Assembly (NCBI GenBank): GCA_964388235.1
Contig: CAYLXN010000013.1
Location: 1 to 18,928 of the forward strand
Reading direction: 5' to 3'
Source: CAYLXN01 sp964388235
Lineage (GTDB): Bacteria; Patescibacteriota; Saccharimonadia; Saccharimonadales; Saccharimonadaceae
Length of the DNA: 18,928 nucleotides
Shown: in pieces, positions 1-7,619 of the stretch
Numbering within the stretch: position 1 is the first letter of the stretch
Layout of the letters: each line of letters opens with the position of its first letter
Program-made: the position numbers and the translations under genes
Notes under the pieces: generated by a model
Databases searched by the model: none
The model's input: only the letters and a program-made list of their open reading frames with translations
What the model was told of the DNA's origin: nothing

Positions 1-1
1 T

Positions 2-1315
2 CAGAGGCACGTGACCGACATTCTTAAGGCTGAAATCGCCAATAATAATCTCAGCCAAGCTTATTTGTTTGTTGGGCCGCGTGGTGTTGGCAAGACTAGC
101 GTTGCCCGAATTTTAGCCCATGAGATCAATAAACTACCTTACGAACTTGAAGCAAATCATGTTGATATTATCGAATTTAACGCCGCTGATAAAACTAGCG
201 TTGACGACATTCGTGACATTATCGATCGGGCCAGTGTGGCGCCAAATTACGCCAGTCATAAAGTCTATATTATCGATGAAGTTCACATGCTCTCAAAAGC
301 CGCCTTCAACGCTTTTCTGAAAATTCTTGAGGAACCACCAAAACACGTGGTGTTTATTTTGGCAACCACTGATCACCAAAAAATCCCAGCAACGATCGTC
401 AGCCGAACTCAGAAATTTTCTTTTCGTCGAATTTCAGCTCTAGATATCGCCAAACATTTGCAACACATCGCTAAGCAAGAGAAAATCAGCGTTAGCCAGC
501 AGGTCATTGAATCGATCGCCGCCAAAAGCGACGGTGGACTACGCGACGCCATTAATCTACTTGATCAAGTCAGCAATCTGACTTTAGCTGAACAGGGCGA
601 CGATACGATCGAGCTGATCTTGGGAATTATTCCGCAAACAGAAATTGATGAAATTATCGATAATTATCTGGCTGGTAATTTGAGCGATAACATCACCTTA
701 ATCGACAAGCTGATCAACACCAGCTTTCAGCCTTCAGATATCGCTAGACAACTAGCCAATACCGCCAAAAAACAACTTCACCAACAGCCAAAATTGATTC
801 ATCTAATTCGCGATTTGGCATCAATTGACAACTCTCATAACCCTGATTTGCGAATCATTTTAGCTTTGGGGCGAACTTTTAACGCTGATTTACCGCCAGC
901 CAAGCCAACGATCAAAAAACAAATCGCTCAGGTCGCACCAACCGCTAAAACCTCCGATCAACCGCCAGCACCGACTATCGAAGCCGCGTCGCCAGAGATA
1001 GTTTCCACCGAACCAGAAGTTGATTTTGATCTAGCCAAGCTATGCCAGCAAGCTGATCCAAAATTAGCTGAGCTGATCAACAAAGCCAATGTCGAGCTTG
1101 ACGGCGACCAGCTGACTTTGACTGGGCAAAATGGTCTGGCTCAATCTCGACTCGCCAGCAAAAAATCACAAATAGCGGAGATTTTAGCGCAAAATAACTA
1201 CGGACATCTTCAGTTGACAATTAATAAGCCAAAACTAGGTTCGCCCAAACCAAAAACTAACAACCTCGACTCGATTAAGCAGTTGATGGGCGGCGGCGAA
1301 GAGGTGAGTCTATGA
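2..1315 (+). CDS. dnaX: DNA polymerase III subunit gamma/tau (clamp loader), 5'-truncated by the window edge
   Basis: This is the ATPase of the clamp loader, which loads the sliding clamp at the replication fork. Numbering from the GTG at 11, the AAA+ core shows Walker A GPRGVGKT (22-29), Walker B IIDEVHML (87-94), sensor 1 ATTD (118-121), an SR(T) arginine-finger motif (131-133, usually SRC) and sensor 2 GGLRDAINLLDQ. A proline/alanine-rich linker and a small C-terminal domain follow. The frame is open upstream of the GTG and reads QRH-V-TDIL, matching the family's GQEHV segment, so the GTG is an internal valine and roughly 20 N-terminal residues lie outside the window. The four-cysteine zinc module normally between Walker A and Walker B is absent. 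The 3' end overlaps dnaB in an ATGA junction, so the two are probably co-transcribed and translationally coupled. Identity is secure; the gamma versus tau assignment cannot be told from sequence. Confidence 0.95.
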   Translation, partial: QRHVTDILKAEIANNNLSQAYLFVGPRGVGKTSVARILAHEINKLPYELEANHVDIIEFNAADKTSVDDIRDIIDRASVAPNYASHKVYIIDEVHMLSKAAFNAFLKILEEPPKHVVFILATTDHQKIPATIVSRTQKFSFRRISALDIAKHLQHIAKQEKISVSQQVIESIAAKSDGGLRDAINLLDQVSNLTLAEQGDDTIELILGIIPQTEIDEIIDNYLAGNLSDNITLIDKLINTSFQPSDIARQLANTAKKQLHQQPKLIHLIRDLASIDNSHNPDLRIILALGRTFNADLPPAKPTIKKQIAQVAPTAKTSDQPPAPTIEAASPEIVSTEPEVDFDLAKLCQQADPKLAELINKANVELDGDQLTLTGQNGLAQSRLASKKSQIAEILAQNNYGHLQLTINKPKLGSPKPKTNNLDSIKQLMGGGEEVSL

Positions 1316-2673
1316 CCAACCAAGCCGCCAGCCAGTCAGGGCGAATTCCACCTCAAGATCTCAACGCTGAGCGCAGTATTATTGGAGCAGTACTAATCGA
1401 TGACGATTCGCTCAACGAGATTGGTCATATTCTGAAAGCTGATGATTTTTACGACAATCGTCACCAGTTGATTTATGAATCGGTTTTAAAATTATTCGAG
1501 AAAAATTCACCAATCGATTTGCTAACTTTAACCGACCAATTGAAAAAGAAAAAAAACTTAGCCAAAGTTGGTGGTGGCGCTTATTTAGCTGAACTAACCA
1601 ACTACGTTCCTAACGCCGCTCACATCGAAGCCTACGCTCAATTGGTCAAACAAGCCGCCATTCGTCGCCGCTTGATTAAAGCTAGCACCGAAATCGCAGA
1701 ATTGGGCTATGAAAACGAAGAATCGATCGAAGACCTAGTCGGCAAAGCCGAAAAAGAGATTTTCAGCGTCTCTGATCAAAACAGCAAAAATGATTTAGTT
1801 AAAATGGAAGATATTTTGACTGAAAGTTTTGATCGAATTGAGAATTTACACAAAAATAAAGGCGCACTGAGAGGCATTACGACTGGCTATCGTGATTTAG
1901 ACAAAATGACCGCCGGCTTGCAGCGCTCAGATTTGATTATCTTAGCCGCTCGTCCTGCCATGGGTAAAACCACACTAGTGACCAACCTAGCTTACAATGT
2001 CGCCACACTCGAGAACAAGCCAGTTTTGTTTTTCAGCTTAGAAATGAGCAAAGAGCAGCTAGTTGATCGTATGTTAGCCGATGCTAGCGGGGTAGACTCA
2101 TGGAAAATTCGCACCGGCAACCTCAACGACGAAGATTTCTCCAAAATTTCCGAAGCCATGGGGCAGATGGCCGAAGCACCGATCTTGATCGACGACACGC
2201 CAGGTTTAACCATCTCCGAAATGCGAGCCAAAGCTCGCCGTGCTACCCACGGTGAAGAGTTGGGCTTGATCGTCATCGATTATCTCCAGCTGATGCAAGG
2301 CACCAATAACCGCAATGATGGCAATCGAGTTCAGGAAATCACTGAAATTTCTCGGGGATTGAAGCTAATTGCCCGCGAAATGGACGTGCCAGTGATCGCC
2401 CTAAGCCAGCTATCCCGATCGGTTGAAAGTCGTAATCCGAAAATCCCTCAACTGGCTGATCTGCGTGAATCAGGTTCGATCGAGCAGGACGCCGACATCG
2501 TGATGTTTATTTACCGCGAAGCTTACTACAAGCCTGACACCGACCGCGAAAATATCACTGATTTGATTATTGCTAAACATCGTAATGGTCCGACTGGCAA
2601 AGTTGAACTCTACTTCCATCCTGAAAGATTGCGTTTTATGTCGCTGGACACCAAACATGACGGCGATGATTAA
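1312..2673 (+). CDS. dnaB: Replicative DNA helicase DnaB
   Basis: Hexameric 5'-3' helicase that unwinds DNA at the replication fork. At 453 residues it is full length for the family. The N-terminal DnaB domain covers about 14-115 (PPQDLNAERSIIGA...). The RecA-like ATPase domain begins near 187, with Walker A ARPAMGKT (213-220), Walker B LIVIDYLQLM (319-328), the VIALSQLSRSVE strand (361-372) and the DLRESGSIEQDAD motif (383-395). A GAGGTGA ribosome-binding site at 1301-1307 precedes the ATG, which overlaps the dnaX stop by 4 bp. This pairing places two fork proteins on one message. The gene ends with tandem stops TAATAA. No intein or insertion is visible in the Walker A region, a common intein site in DnaB. 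Confidence 0.97.
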   Translation: MTNQAASQSGRIPPQDLNAERSIIGAVLIDDDSLNEIGHILKADDFYDNRHQLIYESVLKLFEKNSPIDLLTLTDQLKKKKNLAKVGGGAYLAELTNYVPNAAHIEAYAQLVKQAAIRRRLIKASTEIAELGYENEESIEDLVGKAEKEIFSVSDQNSKNDLVKMEDILTESFDRIENLHKNKGALRGITTGYRDLDKMTAGLQRSDLIILAARPAMGKTTLVTNLAYNVATLENKPVLFFSLEMSKEQLVDRMLADASGVDSWKIRTGNLNDEDFSKISEAMGQMAEAPILIDDTPGLTISEMRAKARRATHGEELGLIVIDYLQLMQGTNNRNDGNRVQEITEISRGLKLIAREMDVPVIALSQLSRSVESRNPKIPQLADLRESGSIEQDADIVMFIYREAYYKPDTDRENITDLIIAKHRNGPTGKVELYFHPERLRFMSLDTKHDGDD

Positions 2674-2678
2674 TAACA

Positions 2679-2687
2679 TGATATAAT
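2679..2687 (+). promoter_or_regulatory. Extended -10 promoter for the glycosyltransferase gene
   Basis: TGATATAAT is a perfect extended -10 (TGn plus TATAAT at 2682-2687). No good -35 is seen, which fits an extended -10 promoter. The ATG lies 12 bases after the -10, so the leader would be only about 5 bases and no Shine-Dalgarno site is present. A direct repeat TAATAAC (2671-2677 and 2684-2690) overlaps the element. Confidence 0.6.
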
Positions 2688-2699
2688 AACAAGCGTAAA

Positions 2700-4235
2700 A
2701 TGATCAAAAAAGCCATCACTGATTACAAGCTTTACCGCTGGCGATATCATATCGCCATAGCTATTTTTGTGATTTTAGTGATCGCCATTTTTGGCACCGC
2801 CACCACCTCTTCACCAGGCGGCATAAGCCAAGCCGAAATTGATTCGACCGTCGGTAGCTACAACCTAGGTTGGCAAAATTTTACCAACTCCAGCCAGATA
2901 GTAGACCTACCTTACAAACTACTGCAAAAAGTTATTATTGCTATTTTTGGATTATCTAATTTAACCATTAAACTGCCATCGCTAATTATCGGGACTGGGA
3001 CGATTATTTGTTTGGTGATACTAATTAGTAGCTGGTTAAATCGCCGAGCTGGGATTTTGACTGGAATTTTAGCCTTGGCCAACAGTCAATTGTTGTTTTT
3101 ATCACAACATGGAACGCCAAAAATTAATCTAATTTTTCTTGCTACTATAACTACGCTGTTGATCACCAAAATAGCCGATTATACCACTAGACAGACTGAT
3201 TACAAGCTTCGCTACGGCCGGTTCAATGACAACTTTCAATCACAAATCTTCAAGCTAACTGTCGGGCTAACACTAGCTCTAGGCTTGTTGCTTTATAGCC
3301 AATTAGGTATCTACATTGTGATATTAGCGGGAGTTATGGTTTTAATCCACCCACATTTACGGCTAGCCGTCAAAGTGATGATCAAGCAACTAACTGTTCA
3401 GCAAAAAATAATTGCCACCACGATCTTATCAGTGCTGCTCTTGCCGCTGATCGCTAGTTCAGTCTTTAATCCCGCTGGTGTCTGGCTAGAGCTACTTGAC
3501 GCTAAAAACTTCGGCCTATCACTGGATGAAAATTTAAAATTAATCGCAATGAATCTCTTGGGTTTTCTACCTAACAACCAATTGACCCTTCGCGCTATTC
3601 CGCTGATATTCCTCGGCGCCACCACCATCGCCGTGATTGGCATTGCTAAATTATTACCTAAATATCACAAACCAGCCCAAGCCACGATCTTGGTTGCCGC
3701 CACTAGTATCTTTTTAGTAAGCTTGTTTAACCCCAATCTAATTATCCTGATGTTGGTTCCAATTTGGGGTCTAATTGGTTTTGGTATTGAGTTGCTATTT
3801 AGTAACTGGTATGGCTTATTTCCTCGCAACCCTTACGCTAGAATAGCTGGCATAATTCCGATTAGTTTGCTGGTTGGCTTGTCGATTATCGCAGGGTTGA
3901 GTTTTTATATTGATTTTTATAAATACACACCTGGTATTGCTGACCTATTTCGCAACGATCTGACTATTATTAATCAACAGCTAAAAACCCACGGCAATCT
4001 GAAGATTATCGCCCATAAAACTAATCATCAGTTGGAATTTTACCAAATTTTAGCCCAAACCAACTCTAATATTACTGTCAGCCAATCGATCGACTCCGTG
4101 AGCAACCAACGACAATTAGTCACCAAGCAAGCCACCGATCATCAACAATACTCAGAAGCTTATCATTCAGTCTTGACTGACAACTTCAAAACCAATTCCG
4201 ATCGATTTTACGTCTACCAAAAAAGCAACAAATAG
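2700..4235 (+). CDS. Polytopic membrane glycosyltransferase, GT-C type (ArnT/PMT-2-like)
   Basis: A 511-residue membrane protein with about ten or more hydrophobic spans, the first near residues 17-37. The first extracytoplasmic loop has GGISQAEIDST (about 41-51), and the next segment reads DLPYKLLQKVIIAIFGLSN followed by a KLPSLIIGTG span. This resembles the loop and the hPPLxxxxxxxxxxxFG...RLPS pattern of GT39/GT83-type enzymes, which transfer sugars from polyprenyl-phosphate donors. The acidic catalytic position is plausibly E47 or D49 in the first loop (inference). The C-terminal ~110 residues form a soluble tail. It probably glycosylates a surface lipid, polymer or protein; the substrate cannot be read from sequence. 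It lies 26 bp after dnaB with its own promoter and does not look functionally tied to its replication neighbours. Confidence 0.7.
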   Translation: MIKKAITDYKLYRWRYHIAIAIFVILVIAIFGTATTSSPGGISQAEIDSTVGSYNLGWQNFTNSSQIVDLPYKLLQKVIIAIFGLSNLTIKLPSLIIGTGTIICLVILISSWLNRRAGILTGILALANSQLLFLSQHGTPKINLIFLATITTLLITKIADYTTRQTDYKLRYGRFNDNFQSQIFKLTVGLTLALGLLLYSQLGIYIVILAGVMVLIHPHLRLAVKVMIKQLTVQQKIIATTILSVLLLPLIASSVFNPAGVWLELLDAKNFGLSLDENLKLIAMNLLGFLPNNQLTLRAIPLIFLGATTIAVIGIAKLLPKYHKPAQATILVAATSIFLVSLFNPNLIILMLVPIWGLIGFGIELLFSNWYGLFPRNPYARIAGIIPISLLVGLSIIAGLSFYIDFYKYTPGIADLFRNDLTIINQQLKTHGNLKIIAHKTNHQLEFYQILAQTNSNITVSQSIDSVSNQRQLVTKQATDHQQYSEAYHSVLTDNFKTNSDRFYVYQKSNK

Positions 4236-4237
4236 TT

Positions 4238-4243
4238 TATAAT
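4238..4243 (+). promoter_or_regulatory. -10 element for the ybaB-recR-DHH-cysS operon
   Basis: TATAAT starts three bases after the glycosyltransferase stop codon. No convincing -35 is seen. It would give a leader of roughly 25-28 bases containing the AAGGAGA ribosome-binding site at 4264-4270, so this promoter, unlike most others here, makes a conventional leadered message. Confidence 0.5.
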
Positions 4244-4277
4244 AGGAACATTAGCATTAAAAGAAGGAGAAAAAAAT

Positions 4278-4568
4278 ATGGCAATGGATCAACTAAAATT
4301 AGCTAACGAGCTACGAAAAGCTCAAAAAGAATTAGCCAACGAAATCATCGAAGTCGAGGCTGGCGATGGTGCAGTTATTATTCAAATTTCAGGCGAATTG
4401 AAAATCAAAGACGTCAAAATCAATTCTGAAATGATCGACCTTGAAAATATTTCAGAGCTTGAAGGCTGGATTCAGGTAGCTGTTCGAGATGGCTACGAGA
4501 AGGCTCAAGAAATTGCAACCGAGAAGATGCAACCTTTAATGGGTAGCGTTGGTAGCTTGATGGGCTAA
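4278..4568 (+). CDS. ybaB: YbaB/EbfC-family nucleoid-associated protein
   Basis: A 96-residue protein of the YbaB/EbfC family, small dimeric DNA-binding proteins often encoded next to recR and dnaX. Visible are the N-terminal helix (MDQLKLANELRKAQKELANE), a central strand region (VEAGDGAVIIQISGELKIKDVKIN) and a C-terminal helix with a methionine/glycine tail (MQPLMGSVGSLMG). A strong AAGGAGA ribosome-binding site lies 7 bases upstream of the chosen ATG; the ATG at 4284 is a possible but less well placed alternative. RecR begins 9 bases after its stop. The classic dnaX-ybaB-recR order is kept here but interrupted by dnaB and a glycosyltransferase. Confidence 0.9.
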   Translation: MAMDQLKLANELRKAQKELANEIIEVEAGDGAVIIQISGELKIKDVKINSEMIDLENISELEGWIQVAVRDGYEKAQEIATEKMQPLMGSVGSLMG

Positions 4569-4577
4569 TTTTAGACT

Positions 4578-5198
4578 GTGTCTAAAAACATCTTACCGAA
4601 AGCTTTAATCAATCTAACCGAAGAATTTGGCAATTTGCCAGGAGTGGGAGCTCGCACTGCCGAGCGATACGCTTATTTTTTGGTTAAGGCTCAAACTAAC
4701 CAACCAAAACGTCTAGCCAAAGCCCTAGATGAGCTTCAGGCTGGGGTAAAATTTTGCCCAGTAACCTTTGCCTTAATTGACAGCGATCAATCAGTTTCAC
4801 CCTTATACACCGACCCTCAGCGCGACAAAAGTCTGGTGGCGTTAGTTGAAGAACCGCTGGATATTATGGCAATCGAGAGCACAGGCAAATTTCATGGCAC
4901 CTACCACGTCCTAGGTGGCGTGTTGTCGCCAATTGATGGTATTACCCCAGATAATTTACACATTGACGAGCTATTGAAGCGCTTGGTTGATGATTCGGTT
5001 AAAGAGTTAATTATCGCCACCAATGCCAGCGTAGAAGGAGAATCAACCGCTTTATATGTCAAAAAGTTAATCAATGACAATCAAATTGACCTAAAAGTCA
5101 CCCGTTTAGCCCAAGGCTTACCGATCGGTACCGACCTAGAGTACGCCGACCAAATTACCATCGGTAGAGCAATTGAAGGCCGGAGGGTTTATGACTAA
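4578..5198 (+). CDS. recR: Recombination mediator RecR, with a degenerate zinc finger
   Basis: RecR works with RecO (and RecF) to load RecA on single-stranded gaps. At 206 residues it is the usual length. Visible are the helix-hairpin-helix (LPGVGARTAERYAYFLV, 20-36), the Toprim domain (EEPLDIMAIE 91-100; IIATNASVEGESTALY 145-160) and the C-terminal segment ending RAIEGRR. The zinc finger that normally follows the HhH has only one cysteine (C60); the other three cysteines of the canonical CxxC...CxxC are missing although the flanking DPQRDKSLVALVEEP is conserved. The start is GTG with no clear Shine-Dalgarno, 9 bases after the ybaB stop, so translation probably depends on coupling. The 3' end overlaps the next gene by 8 bp. 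Confidence 0.93.
   Translation: MSKNILPKALINLTEEFGNLPGVGARTAERYAYFLVKAQTNQPKRLAKALDELQAGVKFCPVTFALIDSDQSVSPLYTDPQRDKSLVALVEEPLDIMAIESTGKFHGTYHVLGGVLSPIDGITPDNLHIDELLKRLVDDSVKELIIATNASVEGESTALYVKKLINDNQIDLKVTRLAQGLPIGTDLEYADQITIGRAIEGRRVYD
5182..5187 (+). promoter_or_regulatory. Ribosome-binding site deciding the DHH phosphoesterase start
   Basis: GGAGGG lies 3 bases before the ATG at 5191, inside the end of recR. It supports the ATG rather than an upstream in-frame TTG at 5173, which has no comparable site. The spacing is short. Confidence 0.55.
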
Positions 5199-6180
5199 AT
5201 TTTCTGACGCCCTACAACTGATCGCTAAACATCAGCAGATTTGTATTCTTCAAGCTGAAAATCCCGACGCTGACTCGCTAGCCAGCGCTTTGGCACTTGA
5301 AGATTTACTCACCAATCAGGGTAAGCAAGTTAGCCTTTATTGCCCGATTGATATGCCAAAATACATCCGCTACATCCCAGGCTGGGACCGAGTAGTCAAC
5401 GATTTTGATTACGCCGCCGAGCTGATTATCATCGTCGACACAGCTAGTCAGATTTTAATCAGTAAATCTTGGAACGACCCAGTGATTAAAAATAAGTTAA
5501 CTTCCACGCCTGTGCTGGTCATCGACCATCACCAAGAAGTTGAGCCTGATTTGCTATTTGAGTTTACTAATTTAATCACTGAGGCTTTATCTACTTCAGA
5601 GATAATTTATGACTTAGCGATAGCTGGTGATTGGCAAATTAGCTCTGAAGCCGCTGATTTGATGCTTAATTCTTTATCAGCCGACAGTCTTGGTTTTACC
5701 ACGCCCAACGTCACTGCTCGAAGCTTTGAAATCGCCGGCCAGTTAACTAAACTCGGCGCCAATATTAGCCAAATTGAGGCTCGCCGGCATGAATTAGGCA
5801 AAAAAGACCCCGAAATCCTCGCTTACAAAGGCGAGCTGATCGCCCGAATTGAGTACCATTGTGACGGCAAATTAGCCACGATTCATATTCCGTTTGAAGA
5901 AATTCAAGAATATTCAGACCGCTACAACCCAAGCGTCTTGGTGCTTGATGAAATGCGGTTCGTCAGGGGAGTAGAAGTGGCGATCGCCATAAAAACCTAT
6001 CCCGACAAAAAGTTAACCGGCAAAGTCCGAACCAATTTACCAATCGCCAACCAAATCGCGGGCTATTTTGGTGGTGGTGGACATGAATACGCAGCCGGCT
6101 TCAGAACCTATGAAGATTATGATAAAATAATGTCAGAATTAATCAAAATAACTGGTGAAACTATCGATGCAGCTCTATAA
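5191..6180 (+). CDS. DHH/DHHA1-family phosphoesterase (NrnA/MgpA-like)
   Basis: A 329-residue DHH-superfamily protein. Family members hydrolyse short oligoribonucleotides, pAp or cyclic-di-AMP using two metal ions. Motif I is NPDADSLAS (24-32), motif II IVDTAS (81-86), motif III the signature IDHH (111-114) and motif IV LSADSLGF (162-169). The DHHA1 domain has the GGGGHEYAAGF substrate-binding loop (294-304). The histidine usually found three residues before the motif I proline is alanine (A22). The start is chosen by the GGAGGG site; the gene overlaps recR by 8 bp and cysS by 14 bp, so it sits mid-operon. The exact substrate is not decidable; nanoRNase or cyclic-dinucleotide turnover is most likely. 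Confidence 0.85.
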   Translation: MTKFSDALQLIAKHQQICILQAENPDADSLASALALEDLLTNQGKQVSLYCPIDMPKYIRYIPGWDRVVNDFDYAAELIIIVDTASQILISKSWNDPVIKNKLTSTPVLVIDHHQEVEPDLLFEFTNLITEALSTSEIIYDLAIAGDWQISSEAADLMLNSLSADSLGFTTPNVTARSFEIAGQLTKLGANISQIEARRHELGKKDPEILAYKGELIARIEYHCDGKLATIHIPFEEIQEYSDRYNPSVLVLDEMRFVRGVEVAIAIKTYPDKKLTGKVRTNLPIANQIAGYFGGGGHEYAAGFRTYEDYDKIMSELIKITGETIDAAL

Positions 6181-7606
6181 CACTCTTAGTCGCAAATTAG
6201 AACAATTGAAACCGCTCAATCCGCCAGAGGTGACGATTTACACCTGTGGTCCAACCGTTTACAATTATCCACACATTGGTAATTGGACGGTTTATATTTA
6301 TTGGGATTTGCTGATTAGAACCTTGTTGCTTAACGATTACCAGCCAAAAAGAGTGATTAATTTCACTGACGTCGGGCATTTAGTCTCAGATTCGGACGAA
6401 GGCGAAGATAAGCTCGAAAAAGCCGCCAAGCGAGAGCGAAAAACAGCTTGGGAAATTGCCGATTTTTACATCAATGATTTTAAAGTTGGTTATCAAAAAC
6501 TAAATTTGATTCAGCCTTACGCTTTTGCTCGAGCTACTGATTTTATCGATCAACAGCTAGATATTATTCGTCAACTACATCAATTGGGGCTAACTTACCA
6601 AATTGACGACGGGATTTATCTTGACACATCAAAGATCGAAAATTATGGCAAGTTAACGAATCTACAAATCGACGATTTAAAAGCTGGCGCAAGAGTTGAA
6701 TTTAATCAACAAAAGCGAAACTTAACTGATTTTGCAGTTTGGAAATTTTCACCTCAAGCCAATCGTGACATGGAGTGGGAAACGCCAATTGATATCATGA
6801 ATCAACCAGCTAAAATCATGGGCTTCCCCGGCTGGCACCTTGAGTGTAGCGCTATTATTTTGAGTCTACTGGGCGAACAGATCGATATTCATGGCGGGGG
6901 AATCGACCACATTCCGATTCATCACACCAACGAAATCGCGCAAATGGAGCCTCTGACCAACAAGCCCGTGGCTAATATTTGGCTGCATGCTAATTTCATG
7001 AAGATTAACAACTCAAAACTATCCAAGAGCCTAAATAACAGCTACACGCTTCAGGATATTGAAGCAAAAGGCTTCAGCCCAATAGATCTAAAAATGCTAG
7101 TTTTGCAAAGCCATTACCAATCAGAGAGCAATTTCACTTTTGACCTACTGCAAGACGCTAAAAACCGCTTGCATGATTGGCAAAACATCGCTTGCTTACG
7201 CCACCAAATCCACCCTAGTCTCAACCAACAGCCGACTAATGCCTTTAAGCCGCTAGCCACCAAGCAATATTTGCTTGAATTAGCCAACAACAATCTCGAT
7301 TCACCCCAAATTTTAGCTGAAATCGACAAAACTCTTTCAAAAATTCAACGATTAATTTATGACCAAGCCTCAGTTGATCAAAAAAGCTTCGCTGAGCTGC
7401 TGGTCTTCATTGATGATTTATTGGGGCTTGAATTAATCAAAACCACGGCCGATATCAGCGACGAGGCTAAACAATTAATTCAGCAGCGTAAATCAGCTCG
7501 ACAAAACAAAGATTATGCCAAATCAGATCAACTTCGTGAAGAGCTTGATCAATTAAACATCGCCATCGACGATTCCACCAACAACAGTTTTTGGCATTAT
7601 AAATAA
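6167..7606 (+). CDS. cysS: Cysteinyl-tRNA synthetase
   Basis: Class I synthetase charging tRNA-Cys, 479 residues. The typical opening QLYNTLSRKLE fixes the ATG at 6167, preceded by GGTGA at 6154-6158; an upstream GTG at 6155 would add four residues. Motifs are the HIGH-box HIGN (36-39), the KMSKS-box KLSKS (284-288), and all four zinc ligands: C27 in YTCGPT, C227 in WHLECSA, H252 and E256 in HHTNE. The surrounding HGGGIDHIPIHHTNEIAQ differs from the usual HGGGxDLxFPHHENEIAQ; I recall this variant from CPR bacteria. The C-terminal region has the expected helical IQQRKSARQNKDYAKSDQLR motif. It overlaps the preceding gene by 14 bp and ends 13 bp from a convergent gene with no obvious terminator between them. 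Confidence 0.96.
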   Translation: MQLYNTLSRKLEQLKPLNPPEVTIYTCGPTVYNYPHIGNWTVYIYWDLLIRTLLLNDYQPKRVINFTDVGHLVSDSDEGEDKLEKAAKRERKTAWEIADFYINDFKVGYQKLNLIQPYAFARATDFIDQQLDIIRQLHQLGLTYQIDDGIYLDTSKIENYGKLTNLQIDDLKAGARVEFNQQKRNLTDFAVWKFSPQANRDMEWETPIDIMNQPAKIMGFPGWHLECSAIILSLLGEQIDIHGGGIDHIPIHHTNEIAQMEPLTNKPVANIWLHANFMKINNSKLSKSLNNSYTLQDIEAKGFSPIDLKMLVLQSHYQSESNFTFDLLQDAKNRLHDWQNIACLRHQIHPSLNQQPTNAFKPLATKQYLLELANNNLDSPQILAEIDKTLSKIQRLIYDQASVDQKSFAELLVFIDDLLGLELIKTTADISDEAKQLIQQRKSARQNKDYAKSDQLREELDQLNIAIDDSTNNSFWHYK

Positions 7607-7619
7607 TCAATAGCTAAAA

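Noticed and set aside
11..13. GTG at 11 as the dnaX start codon
   Set aside because: The frame is open to the window edge and the codons before it read QRH-V, matching the conserved GQEHV of DnaX, so it is an internal valine in a truncated gene.
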